A stretch of 64,000 bases of DNA from VGSG01 sp040756375 (GTDB taxonomy: Bacteria > Desulfobacterota > Desulfomonilia > Desulfomonilales > Desulfomonilaceae): assembly GCA_040756375.1 (NCBI GenBank), contig JBFLZC010000004.1, positions 124,001 through 188,000 of the forward strand. The letters are read 5' to 3'. The position numbers and the translations under genes were made by a program. Below the pieces are notes generated by a model. The model saw only the letters and a program-made list of their open reading frames with translations. It was not told the origin of the DNA and ran no database searches. Shown here piece after piece: positions 45,033 through 52,779 of this stretch (positions are counted from its first letter, which is position 1; every line of letters starts with the position of its first letter).

Positions 45033-45229
45033 ATCTGTTCTTATTACTCTGGGAATACCTGTCCGGAGGCCGATTCTGCCGGCCATTGACGGCAGGTTCG
45101 CTTTAGCTTTGGAATGAGGTGCGGAACATCCGAATGTAACCAGAATAGCATAATACCCAATGAAATGCTAACGGGCACTCACATCAATTGCTTTGGCCCA
45201 GAAGCTGCCACGAATCAGAAAGAAATCCC

Positions 45230-45258
45230 TTGAAAAGCAGACAACGCCTACGTATGAT
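45230..45258 (+). promoter_or_regulatory. Sigma-70-type promoter of the DUF4384 gene
   Basis: TTGAAA (45230-45235) and TATGAT (45253-45258) are separated by 17 bp, about 50 bp upstream of the ATG, with AAGGGGGGAAATC as ribosome-binding site. Confidence 0.7.
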
Positions 45259-45306
45259 AAATGAAAATATGCCTTTCACGCCTCGCACGAACGAAGGGGG
45301 GAAATC

Positions 45307-46008
45307 ATGAATATCTCTCTGGGACGTGTTTTCGTCGTCTATTCGCTGGTTGTCGGACTGCTGGCCTTTTGTCCCGTGGTGGGCCCTGCCGCGGCTGCGG
45401 ATGACGCACATCCGGTACAGAAGTGGCTCTCGATCGGCCAGCCTGGGATCAAGGCCATTGAGCTTACTGTGTGGGCCGAAAGTCCCGAAGGGAAGGAGAT
45501 TAAGGCCGGCGATCCTGTTGTCATTCATCTCAAGTCGGCCAAGAAAGGGTATGTGACCGCGCTGTACGTTTCGCCAATGGGCGACACGACCGTTCTCTTT
45601 CCCAATAAGGCCAACCCGAACAACCTTGTTGAACCGGGCAAGCAGTACACCTTGTTCAAACCGGATTCCGGCGTCAAACTCGCTCTGGGCGATCAGACCA
45701 AGGACGCGAGGATTGTCTTCTTCGCTTCGGACAAACCGCTGGATCTGGCCCCACTGAAGATTGCGGAGGGCGAGTCCTGGCTCAGCGTCCCGATGACCGC
45801 GAAGCAGGACATGGACGTCCTGGTGAAGAAGATCGAGGCCCTGACAAAGGATGAGGGATTCAACAAGCAGGTCTTGGCCCTCAAGTCCGGCGGCAAAAAG
45901 GGTGTCAGCCTGATGGGGCTTCCCGTAAACGTGAAGAGCAGCAAACCCGAAGGCATTGCAGGGGTGCAGGGCGCCAAGACCAAGGTGGGCGATTCGGGAA
46001 AAGAATAA
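45307..46008 (+). CDS. Exported DUF4384 protein
   Basis: The 233-aa protein has a signal peptide (MNISLGRVFVVYSLVVGLLAFCP, cut near AAAAD). The DUF4384 domain follows (IKAGDPVVIHLKSAKKGYVTALYVSPMGDTTVLFPN...VEPGKQYTLF). In other bacteria DUF4384 is often fused behind caspase-like (C14) domains or kinase regulators; here it stands alone. A consensus promoter and a strong ribosome-binding site suggest high expression. It ends 19 bp from the convergent cyclase gene. It may work with the periplasmic TPR-CHAT protein, but that is inference. Confidence 0.85.
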   Translation: MNISLGRVFVVYSLVVGLLAFCPVVGPAAAADDAHPVQKWLSIGQPGIKAIELTVWAESPEGKEIKAGDPVVIHLKSAKKGYVTALYVSPMGDTTVLFPNKANPNNLVEPGKQYTLFKPDSGVKLALGDQTKDARIVFFASDKPLDLAPLKIAEGESWLSVPMTAKQDMDVLVKKIEALTKDEGFNKQVLALKSGGKKGVSLMGLPVNVKSSKPEGIAGVQGAKTKVGDSGKE

Positions 46009-46027
46009 GCGTCCGAGTCCAAGGGGC

Positions 46028-48040
46028 TTAGGTCTGGAAACGAGTAGGCATCTGGGTGAGTCCTTCCGAGCGGGGGAAGATCCGGAAGACCTCGATGTCC
46101 CGATCGATCCCCTTAACTCGGACAAAATCCGGGCCTTTGCAGTCTATTTCGTCTTTGATGAGCCCTCTTGTCCGAGCGGTCATGATGATGCCTCCCGGCG
46201 GGGCGAGAGACTGGAGGCGGCTGGCGATATTTACGGCAGACCCAAGGACTGTGTACTCCAAGCGTCGCGTGGAGCCGACGTTTCCCACGATGATATGACC
46301 GGTATTGATGCCGATTCGGATGCGGACGCCTTTTTCCAGTTCCGCAATTCCGGAAGCCGCATACTTGATATTGAGCTGGCGCATCTCTTCCTGCATGGCG
46401 AGCGAGGCTCGGACCGCGGCTAGGGCATGATTAGCCAGCGGCACCGGATCCCCGAAGAAGGCCAGCAGGCCGTCACCTAGGAACTTATCAACGGTCCCTT
46501 GGTGCTCGAAGATCGCCTGAGTCATCCGCTCGAAAAAGTCATTGAGGAATTGATTGATATATTCAACTTCTACCGTTTCAGAGATAGTCGAAAAGCCCTG
46601 AATGTCCACAAACACTACCGTCAGTTCAAGCCTTTTGGTGGAGAGATCGAGTTCCGCGCCGCTATCCACAATGCTGGAGAGAAGCTCCGGGGACAGGTAT
46701 CGTTCCAACGCCTTAGATGTGCGGTAAGCCTGCAATTCCACGGAGCCGGCTCTTCCGACCAGGGAGATGGCGGCCGCGGGAGCAAAGACCACCAGGAACT
46801 CGAATGCAGGAACATCGTATCGCATGAACATGTAAGTCAACACGCAAAGCGCAACGAATCCCGCGCATACCACCACGCTTAAGATGATACCCAGACTGAG
46901 CCGCAACCGCGTCGAAGTAAGAGCGAACAGAATCCCCAAAATGCCGGCAATGATCACCAGGTATGGAAATGCACTCACGCTCACGATGAACTGTTCCATC
47001 ATGATGGTGCTCAGGGCATTGGAATGAATCCGGCTGAGTGGGCTTTGAGCGCCCAGAGGCGTGACTCCGAAGTCGGTGCTTCCCGTCCCGGTTACGCCGA
47101 CGATAACGATTTTTCCTTTGTAGCGGCTTGCTCTGGCTGGATCGTCGTCGTCGTCAAAAAGGTCCCTGGCGGACCATCTGGGGAACGCATCCCAGATGCC
47201 GGCCCAGTTGATCGTCATCATGCCCTGAGCGTCTACTGGTATCCTGATCGGCCTCCCTTCTCGAATGATTTCTATGGTTCCGCCGCGGCCGAGTCTGACG
47301 TCATCCAGCGAGAGTTTCCAGTGCACCCGGAGTGCAGCCATGCACAAGCTGGGCACCAGCCTGTCAAGGAGCTGTATGAAAAGGGGAACCTTCCTATGGA
47401 CACCGTCGCTTTCCGGCGTGGCCGCAATATGACCTAGCGCGGCGGAATTGAGAATGATTGGTTCCAAAGGCACAAAAGTGCTTGTCAGCGTCTTTGCTTT
47501 CCAGAGATGATACCAACTAGGCACATGTACTTGCCATGCCTGGTGGTCATACAATGCGTTGTAACGCGGGTGATAACGTTTCTCATCCTTTTCTTCTCCC
47601 ACCAGTGTAAGGGGCTCATCCTTTTGAGTTACGCCCATAGTCGCTGCGGATACAACCGTGCCGGCTCTTCTTATAGCCTCAAAGAACTGCTCATTGCCCT
47701 CCGGGCTGCGCCCGGGCGATGTGTACAAAATATCAAAGACCACTGCCTTTGCGCCGAATTCTGCCAGCCGTTCGACGATCTTGGCGCTCATCGCGCGGTC
47801 CCAGGGCCAGAGCCCATATTTGGCAATGGCCTTATCGTCCACATCCAAATGGACAATCTGTGGAGCAGGCTCGGGCCGCTGGCACATGCCTGTTTTCCAA
47901 TCGTAGAATCTATTGTTTACCGCGTCGAAGGTGCCGGGAAAGATAAAGAGCAGAACCGCTGCGGCGACACACCAGGCGATGGACAACGCAGGTATGATGA
48001 ATGACACCTGCTTCTTCTTGAGCTCAGTCTGCGAACCCAT
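46028..48040 (-). CDS. CHASE2-type class III adenylate/guanylate cyclase
   Basis: The 670-aa protein has an N-terminal TM helix, a periplasmic CHASE2 sensor (about 30-330, with VHLDVDDKAIAKYGLWPWDR and GTGSTDFGVTPLG), three TM helices, then a cytoplasmic cyclase (about 450-640). Catalytic residues are intact: Asp in VVFVDIQGFSTISE, Lys and Asp in VDKFLGDGLLAFFGDP, Thr in RLEYTVLG and Asn/Arg in NIASRL. The Lys/Thr set favours ATP. Usual GDAVN reads GSAVN. Start MGSQTELKKKQ is shared with the paralogue, although an upstream GTG is possible. It should feed the cNMP-binding kinase. Confidence 0.9.
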   Translation of the reverse strand: MGSQTELKKKQVSFIIPALSIAWCVAAAVLLFIFPGTFDAVNNRFYDWKTGMCQRPEPAPQIVHLDVDDKAIAKYGLWPWDRAMSAKIVERLAEFGAKAVVFDILYTSPGRSPEGNEQFFEAIRRAGTVVSAATMGVTQKDEPLTLVGEEKDEKRYHPRYNALYDHQAWQVHVPSWYHLWKAKTLTSTFVPLEPIILNSAALGHIAATPESDGVHRKVPLFIQLLDRLVPSLCMAALRVHWKLSLDDVRLGRGGTIEIIREGRPIRIPVDAQGMMTINWAGIWDAFPRWSARDLFDDDDDPARASRYKGKIVIVGVTGTGSTDFGVTPLGAQSPLSRIHSNALSTIMMEQFIVSVSAFPYLVIIAGILGILFALTSTRLRLSLGIILSVVVCAGFVALCVLTYMFMRYDVPAFEFLVVFAPAAAISLVGRAGSVELQAYRTSKALERYLSPELLSSIVDSGAELDLSTKRLELTVVFVDIQGFSTISETVEVEYINQFLNDFFERMTQAIFEHQGTVDKFLGDGLLAFFGDPVPLANHALAAVRASLAMQEEMRQLNIKYAASGIAELEKGVRIRIGINTGHIIVGNVGSTRRLEYTVLGSAVNIASRLQSLAPPGGIIMTARTRGLIKDEIDCKGPDFVRVKGIDRDIEVFRIFPRSEGLTQMPTRFQT

Positions 48041-48252
48041 GACCACCACCACATTCCCTGCAAAGGGCACGATGGTCGGAAACCCCCTGCGCAGCTTCAC
48101 AAGAGGGTCACGATTCCCCGTTGAGCGAAAGCATGTTCCAAATGACGGCCCGACGAGTCAATTCCGTGGCCTGAAGACACTCTTCTAACGAATAGACCAA
48201 CTATGCATAGCAGAGAGCGCCTCTGTCAAGCGAATTCAGCCCTCGCAGCCTT

Positions 48253-48438
48253 TCACAGGCCCTTCACGCGGTAAACCAGCGCATTGTCAGGACCGCTGTG
48301 TTCCAGGTCTATTTCCGCTATCCCGGTTCTCGCCAGCTCTCGCACAACTTGATCGGCCTTGTCAAAAGAGATGTCCAATTCCTGAAGCAACCGAGACACG
48401 GTAAAGGGATTTCCGCGCTTGGTGGCCACGAGGAGAGC
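48253..48438 (-). pseudogene. Winged-helix tail cut off from the CHASE2 paralogue by TGA
   Basis: Directly after the TGA at 48441-48439 the same frame continues for 61 codons: ALLVATKRGNPFTVSRLLQE through DNALVYRVKGL and a TGA at 48255-48253. This aligns throughout with the C-terminal domain of the membrane winged-helix protein at 50166-50702 (ALLVALKNGNTLTVPRLALE...DNALVYRVKGL). At the junction SRMQETV-stop aligns with PGMKQTNR, so an Arg codon has most likely become TGA. There is no start codon with a ribosome-binding site for this part alone. Confidence 0.75.
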
Positions 48439-49755
48439 TCAAACGGTCTCTTGCATCCGAGATGCCTGCTGCTCGAGGGACACTCCTTTGCCCGCAAGAG
48501 CAATGAGAGCTGCCGGGCAGAACACTGCGAGGAATTCCATTACGGGGAGATCGAGCCTTAATGACACCCAGGCTAACAAGCAGACGACGATGAAGAGCGC
48601 AGGGATCCCGGCGCCCAGGATCATGCCGACACTGAACCGCAACTCCATGGACACAATCGCAAACAAAATGGCCAGGATAAGTGCGAGCATAACGGGGATC
48701 GGGAACGCTCGAACAGTTACGATAAACTCTTCCATTATGATAGTACTCAGGGCATTGGATTGAACCCGGCTGAGTGGGCTCTCAACTGCTAGTGGCGTCA
48801 CCCCGAAGTCGGTGCTCCCTGTCCCGGTTACGCCGATGATGACGATCTTTCCCTTGTAGCGGGATGCCCTCGAAAAGTCAGGCTCTTCACTGAGAACGTC
48901 GTTCACTGTGTAGTGTTTGAACTCATCCCGGATGCCGGTCCAGTTGATCATCATCATGCCTTTGGAGTCCACAGGTATCTTGACCGTTCGGCCTTCGCGG
49001 AGGATCTGCACAGTGCCGTCGGGGCTGAATTTCACATCACGGGGCGAGAATTTCCAATATACCTGAAGTGCAGCCAGACTCAAGCTGGGAATCAGCTTGT
49101 CTTCCAACGTTACGAAGAGAGGAATTCTTCTGTGAACGCCGTCGGTATCCGGAGTCGCCTTGACATGGCCCAGAGAAGCTGAATTTCGTATGATGGGCTC
49201 TAAGGGCACGTAGGTCTCTCTCAACACCCTGGCTTTCAACAATTGGAACGATCGAGGAACATTCACGACCCAGGCCCGATACTGGTAAAGAGCGTCGAAA
49301 CGTCCCTGATCTCCTTCCAGAGACCATTGCCTTTGTTGTTCGGCGGTCCCCATGGTCATCGCAGGTATGACCATGCCGGCGTTCTTTATGGCCTCAAAGA
49401 ACCGCTCATTGCCCTCCGGGCTACGCCCAGCCGAGGTATACAAAATATCGAAGATCACCGCCCTCGCGCCAAATTCTGCCAGCCGATCGACGATCTTGGC
49501 GCTCAGCGCCCGGTCCCAAGGCCACTGGCCGTATTTGCTGATGGCTTCATCGTCCACGTCCACATGCACCACCTGCGGAGCAGCTTCGGGCCGTTGGCAC
49601 AGGCTCGTTTTCCAATCATAAAATCTGTAATTTGCTTTGTCGAACGTGTCAGGAAAGACAAAGAGGAGAACCACGGAGGCCACGCACCAAGCGATGGACA
49701 ACGCAGGTATGATGAATGACACCTGCTTCTTCTTGAGCTCAGTCTGCGAACCCAT
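48439..49755 (-). CDS. CHASE2 sensor paralogue, truncated, without cyclase domain
   Basis: The protein is about 438 aa and aligns over its whole length with the CHASE2 cyclase at 46028, starting with the identical MGSQTELKKKQVSFIIPALSIAWC. It keeps the CHASE2 domain and three TM helices (to MEFLAVFCPAALIALAGKG) but stops at SRMQETV, where the cyclase would begin after its linker. Instead of a cyclase, the frame continues past the stop into a winged-helix tail. As it stands it would be a membrane sensor without output. The 5' region of both paralogues is nearly identical in DNA, pointing to recent duplication. Confidence 0.8.
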   Translation of the reverse strand: MGSQTELKKKQVSFIIPALSIAWCVASVVLLFVFPDTFDKANYRFYDWKTSLCQRPEAAPQVVHVDVDDEAISKYGQWPWDRALSAKIVDRLAEFGARAVIFDILYTSAGRSPEGNERFFEAIKNAGMVIPAMTMGTAEQQRQWSLEGDQGRFDALYQYRAWVVNVPRSFQLLKARVLRETYVPLEPIIRNSASLGHVKATPDTDGVHRRIPLFVTLEDKLIPSLSLAALQVYWKFSPRDVKFSPDGTVQILREGRTVKIPVDSKGMMMINWTGIRDEFKHYTVNDVLSEEPDFSRASRYKGKIVIIGVTGTGSTDFGVTPLAVESPLSRVQSNALSTIIMEEFIVTVRAFPIPVMLALILAILFAIVSMELRFSVGMILGAGIPALFIVVCLLAWVSLRLDLPVMEFLAVFCPAALIALAGKGVSLEQQASRMQETV

Positions 49756-49955
49756 GACCATCACCATGGTCTCGGCAAAGGACAAGATGGCCGAGAATCC
49801 TCTTGCGCATCTCTACAAGAGGGTCACGATCCCCCACAGAGCGGAAGCATATTGCGATTCACGGCACGGCGATTCAATTCTGCCGCCCGATGGCACCTTT
49901 TCAGTGAATAGGCCCACTATGCATAGGGGGTACGGCTCCTGTCAAGCGAATTTGG

Positions 49956-50162
49956 CCCTCGCAGCTAAGCCTTCAGTTTCGCGAGGAAAAGAGGCCTGCA
50001 AGGTTGGCTCAAGAGAAATCCTCCGGTCTAATCTCGTCACCCCGGCGAAAGCCGGGGTCCAGGAAATATTTAAGAATCTGGATTCCTGCTTCCGCAGGAA
50101 TGACGGATTGCTGCTCTTTGCTTGTTGCCTCCTCCGCGTAAGTGAAGCATAACCCTCGCAGC
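49956..50162. mobile_element. 187-bp MITE-like insertion with 10-bp flanking direct repeat
   Basis: The direct repeat CCCTCGCAGC is at 49956-49965 and again at 50153-50162. The paralogous segment near 48240-48249 holds this 10-mer once, followed at once by CTTTCACAGGCCC, so it is an empty site. The insert (49966-50152) has imperfect inverted ends (TAAGCCTTCAGTTTCGCGAGGA and, from the other side, TTATGCTTCACTTACGCGG). It contains the double-hairpin unit 50035-50105. No coding capacity, so it must be moved by an enzyme elsewhere. Confidence 0.8.
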
Positions 50163-50165
50163 CTT

Positions 50166-50702
50166 TCACAGGCCCTTTACGCGGTACACCAGCGCATTGT
50201 CAGGACCGCTGTGTTCCAGGTCTATTTCCGCTATCCCGGTTTTCACCAGCTCTCGCACGATTTGCTCGGCCTTCTCAAAAGAGATGTCCAGTTCCAGGGC
50301 CAGCCGCGGTACCGTAAGCGTGTTCCCGTTCTTGAGCGCAACGAGAAGCGCCCGATTCGTCTGTTTCATCCCAGGCCGATGAAGGAAGAGGATGCCTCCA
50401 GCGATCAAAAGACTCAAACCTACGACGATTGTGTGTGGGCCGATGAGTGAGACCGCATAAAAAGGACATGATGTGACGATAGTTGCGATTCCGAGCAGTA
50501 AGAGGCCGCCGCCGGCCCACTTGAACTTGGACACTCTCTTCTTGTGTTCGCGCTCAAGTCTGTGCACCAGATCTTCTGCCCATCCGAGACGCTCCCCACT
50601 GAAGCGTTCCGCCAAATGACGGATGGAATCCACCAGGTCGAAGTCGGAAGCCTCTCGGGGCTTCTGATGTCGCTCCAATTCGGGTGTCCGGGTGCGTTCC
50701 AT
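50166..50702 (-). CDS. Membrane-bound winged-helix protein
   Basis: The 178-aa protein has a charged N-terminal region (1-60) and two TM helices (about 63-80 and 90-108: WAGGGLLLLGIATIVTSCPF and HTIVVGLSLLIAGGILFLHRPG). A C-terminal winged-helix-like domain (115-178) carries NTLTVPRLALELDISFEKAEQIVRELVKTG and AEIDLEHSGPDNALVYRVKGL. Cytoplasmic exposure of the wHTH is likely. A second copy of this C-terminal domain is the broken tail of the CHASE2 paralogue, so the domain can serve as a CHASE2 output. AGAGG precedes the ATG. It heads the minus-strand group with both CHASE2 genes. Confidence 0.75.
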   Translation of the reverse strand: MERTRTPELERHQKPREASDFDLVDSIRHLAERFSGERLGWAEDLVHRLEREHKKRVSKFKWAGGGLLLLGIATIVTSCPFYAVSLIGPHTIVVGLSLLIAGGILFLHRPGMKQTNRALLVALKNGNTLTVPRLALELDISFEKAEQIVRELVKTGIAEIDLEHSGPDNALVYRVKGL

Positions 50703-51063
50703 GCGTGGGCCTCTTAGATCAAGGGAATAGCTCTACTCAGGGGCCGGTAATTAATTTCAGTCTACTGTATCATAGCTGGGCTCCCAAGTCAGGATGCGAG
50801 CCTGACCGAACCATAATCGAACCGAAGCGGAGTCCAAATGTCTCAAGAGCATCATCGGGAATCGGCCATGCTATATGGCTGCGCACTGATGTTGAGGCTT
50901 TTGGGCCTTCCGCCAGAGGAGGGGGATGCACCGGCAGGGACGCCGGTGCCTACCGAAGCCTGAACCCCTCCCTTGATGGGAGGGGACAGGGGAGGGTGAG
51001 AGCGGGTCAGTTTCAATGCGCGGTTGTATAATATGTCGAGGCTCTTTCTGAGAGGAGGATAGT
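50703..51063. other. Intergenic region with two hairpins
   Basis: A 361-bp gap lies between divergent genes. GCACCGGC/GCCGGTGC (50928-50949) and CCCCTCCC/GGGAGGGG (50965-50985) are perfect 8-bp stems, probably dispersed repeats. No small gene is seen. Confidence 0.5.
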
Positions 51064-52014
51064 ATGAGGATAGCGGTCTTTGGGGCCGGCGGTGTGGGTG
51101 CGTACTTTGGGTGGCGTCTTCTGCGTGCGGGCGAAGATGTGTTCTTCATTGCTCGTGGAGCGCACCTTAAGGTTCTGGCCACACGGGGCTTGAGAATGGA
51201 CACGCCTGAGGGCGAGTCTGTGCTTGAACCGGTGCAGGCTACGGATGATCCGGCGAAGATTGGGCCGGTGGACGCGGTCCTGCTCGGGGTCAAGACATGG
51301 CAAGTGGTGGAAGCTGCACTGACAATGCGACCTTTGATCGGAGAAGACACATTCGTGGCGCCGCTCCTGAATGGGGTGGAAGCGCCGTCCGAGCTTGCAA
51401 AGGTGCTGGGGCCGGAGCATGTGTTCGGGGGGCTCTGTTACATTGTCAGTCTCTTGCTTGGCCCGGGGCACGTGAAGCACGCAGGCATGGAGCCGCGAAT
51501 CAGGTTTGGTGAGCTGGACAACCGACGCAGCGAGCGAGCTGAGAAACTTCTGGAAGCGTTCACCCGAGGGGGCGTAAACGCTGAGATCCCGGACGATATT
51601 CACGCGGCCATGTGGGAAAAGTTCCTGTTCATTGCATCGTTGAGCGGTGTTGCCGCGGTGACCAGAACGCCGGCGGGAGTGCTGCGGACCGTCCCTGAAA
51701 GCCGAAGGATGCTGGAGGATTGCATCGCGGAGATCGCAAAGGTAGCTCAGGCTCGCGGAATTAGATTGAGAGACGATGCGGTTGCTACTACGCTAGATCT
51801 GATTGACAATCTGCCGGTTCAGGCAACTACATCCATGCAACGAGACATCTTGGCAGGGCGTCCGTCCGAGCTTGCAGCGCACAACGGTGCGGTAATGAGG
51901 ATCGGTCTGGAAAAGGGCGTCGAGACTCCGATCAATACCTTTGTCTACAGTAGCTTGCTGCCGCTGGAGCTCAGAGCCAGAGGCGAAGTCGATTTCCCCT
52001 TTACTGTGGCCTGA
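51064..52014 (+). CDS. panE: 2-dehydropantoate 2-reductase family (ketopantoate reductase-like)
   Basis: The 316-aa protein begins MRIAVFGAGGVGAYFGWRLL, a Rossmann GxGGxG NADPH site. LLGVKTWQVVEA (catalytic Lys of the family) follows, then PLLNGVEAP, and WEKFLFIASLSGVAAVTRTPAGVLR with the second catalytic Lys; E/N and SS motifs (TSMQRDILAGRPSEL) close the C-terminal domain. Family members reduce ketopantoate for CoA synthesis, though many paralogues use other 2-oxo acids. GAGGAGGATAGT precedes the ATG. It stands alone, so a biosynthetic role is likely but not certain. Confidence 0.85.
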   Translation: MRIAVFGAGGVGAYFGWRLLRAGEDVFFIARGAHLKVLATRGLRMDTPEGESVLEPVQATDDPAKIGPVDAVLLGVKTWQVVEAALTMRPLIGEDTFVAPLLNGVEAPSELAKVLGPEHVFGGLCYIVSLLLGPGHVKHAGMEPRIRFGELDNRRSERAEKLLEAFTRGGVNAEIPDDIHAAMWEKFLFIASLSGVAAVTRTPAGVLRTVPESRRMLEDCIAEIAKVAQARGIRLRDDAVATTLDLIDNLPVQATTSMQRDILAGRPSELAAHNGAVMRIGLEKGVETPINTFVYSSLLPLELRARGEVDFPFTVA

Positions 52015-52030
52015 CGACAGCAGTGATACT

Positions 52031-52112
52031 GATTCGCTTTCAAGAAAGTAGGACGGGGAGACCCTTTTTACAAAGAAATTTCCCCCGTGCTTTACTTCTT
52101 TGAATGCGCATC
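52031..52112. mobile_element. 82-bp MITE-like element
   Basis: The ends GATTCGCTTTCAAGAAAGTA and (reverse complement of the right end) GATGCGCATTCAAAGAAGTA are about 85% alike. The interior is a short hairpin (GGGGAGACCCTTTTT...AAATTTCCCCC-like). The same ends frame 57686-57903, so this is a repeat family. It sits between the panE-like stop and the metallopeptidase gene. Confidence 0.6.
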
Positions 52113-52134
52113 GGTATGAAAGGTCTCCAAAGCG

Positions 52135-52512
52135 ATGATGACGCCCGAAGAGTTCCGCAAGCACGTCGCCAAAGCGCTGGATGGTATGCCGCGTGAATTC
52201 CGGGAAAAGATGGAAAACGTGGAAGTGATCGTGGAAGATTTCCCGGATCGGGAAACGTTGAGGTCGGTCCGTGCTCGAACCCGATGGGACCTGCTGGGCC
52301 TGTATGTCGGCGTCCCGATCACCCATCGGAGCGTGTTTGACGCTACTTATCTGCCCGAACGGATATATCTTTATCGACGACCGATCGTGCGTGCGGCAGG
52401 AAGATCCGACCGACTAGTAGCCGCGATTCGAGATGTCCTGCTACACGAGGTCGGCCACCATTTCGGCTTCTCAGACGAAGAGCTCCACGCGATGGCGTCC
52501 GGATTAGAGTGA
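52135..52512 (+). CDS. Small zincin-like metallopeptidase (metallopeptidase family, PF06262)
   Basis: The 125-aa protein carries LHEVGHHFGFSDEEL near residue 105, a zinc HExxH with the third ligand Asp/Glu following, typical of the minimal 'metallopeptidase family' (DUF1025/PF06262). LLGLYVGVPITHRS and PERIYLYRRPI are conserved neighbours of the site. Two tandem ATGs (52135, 52138) could start it; AAAGGT lies upstream. Function of the family is unproven. It is followed by the assembly gap, so downstream context is uncertain. Confidence 0.85.
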   Translation: MMTPEEFRKHVAKALDGMPREFREKMENVEVIVEDFPDRETLRSVRARTRWDLLGLYVGVPITHRSVFDATYLPERIYLYRRPIVRAAGRSDRLVAAIRDVLLHEVGHHFGFSDEELHAMASGLE

Positions 52513-52549
52513 AGGCGGCTTCAAGAGCGAGGAGCTTTTGGGAGCGTTT

Positions 52550-52651
<102 letters not shown>

Positions 52652-52652
52652 T

Positions 52653-52680
52653 GAGGCCCCTTTTTGCAAAAAGGGGCCTC
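52653..52680. repeat. Perfect hairpin next to the gap
   Basis: GAGGCCCCTTTTT and AAAAAGGGGCCTC pair over 13 bp with a 2-nt loop. The preceding sequence (GGAGCTTTTGGGAGCG) and the following (CCACCAAAAACTC) match the flanks of other copies (e.g. 32728-32760). The gap probably sits in the left part of such an element. Confidence 0.7.
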
Positions 52681-52779
52681 CCCGGACCCCTCCACCAAAA
52701 ACTCTCTGGCTTGCGCAAGCGCTTCCAGCACTTGCGAGATTTATTGCCCACAGCTTTGAGGTTCTGTAACGCAGTCAGA

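Noticed and set aside
45184..46125. 313-aa minus-strand frame over the DUF4384 gene
   Set aside because: The plus strand has a recognised domain, signal peptide, promoter and strong ribosome-binding site; the minus frame has none and would overlap the cyclase gene.
48439..48441. TGA as a selenocysteine codon in the CHASE2 paralogue
   Set aside because: The aligned residue in the paralogous wHTH protein is Arg, not Cys, and no redox motif surrounds it. A nonsense mutation or read error is simpler.
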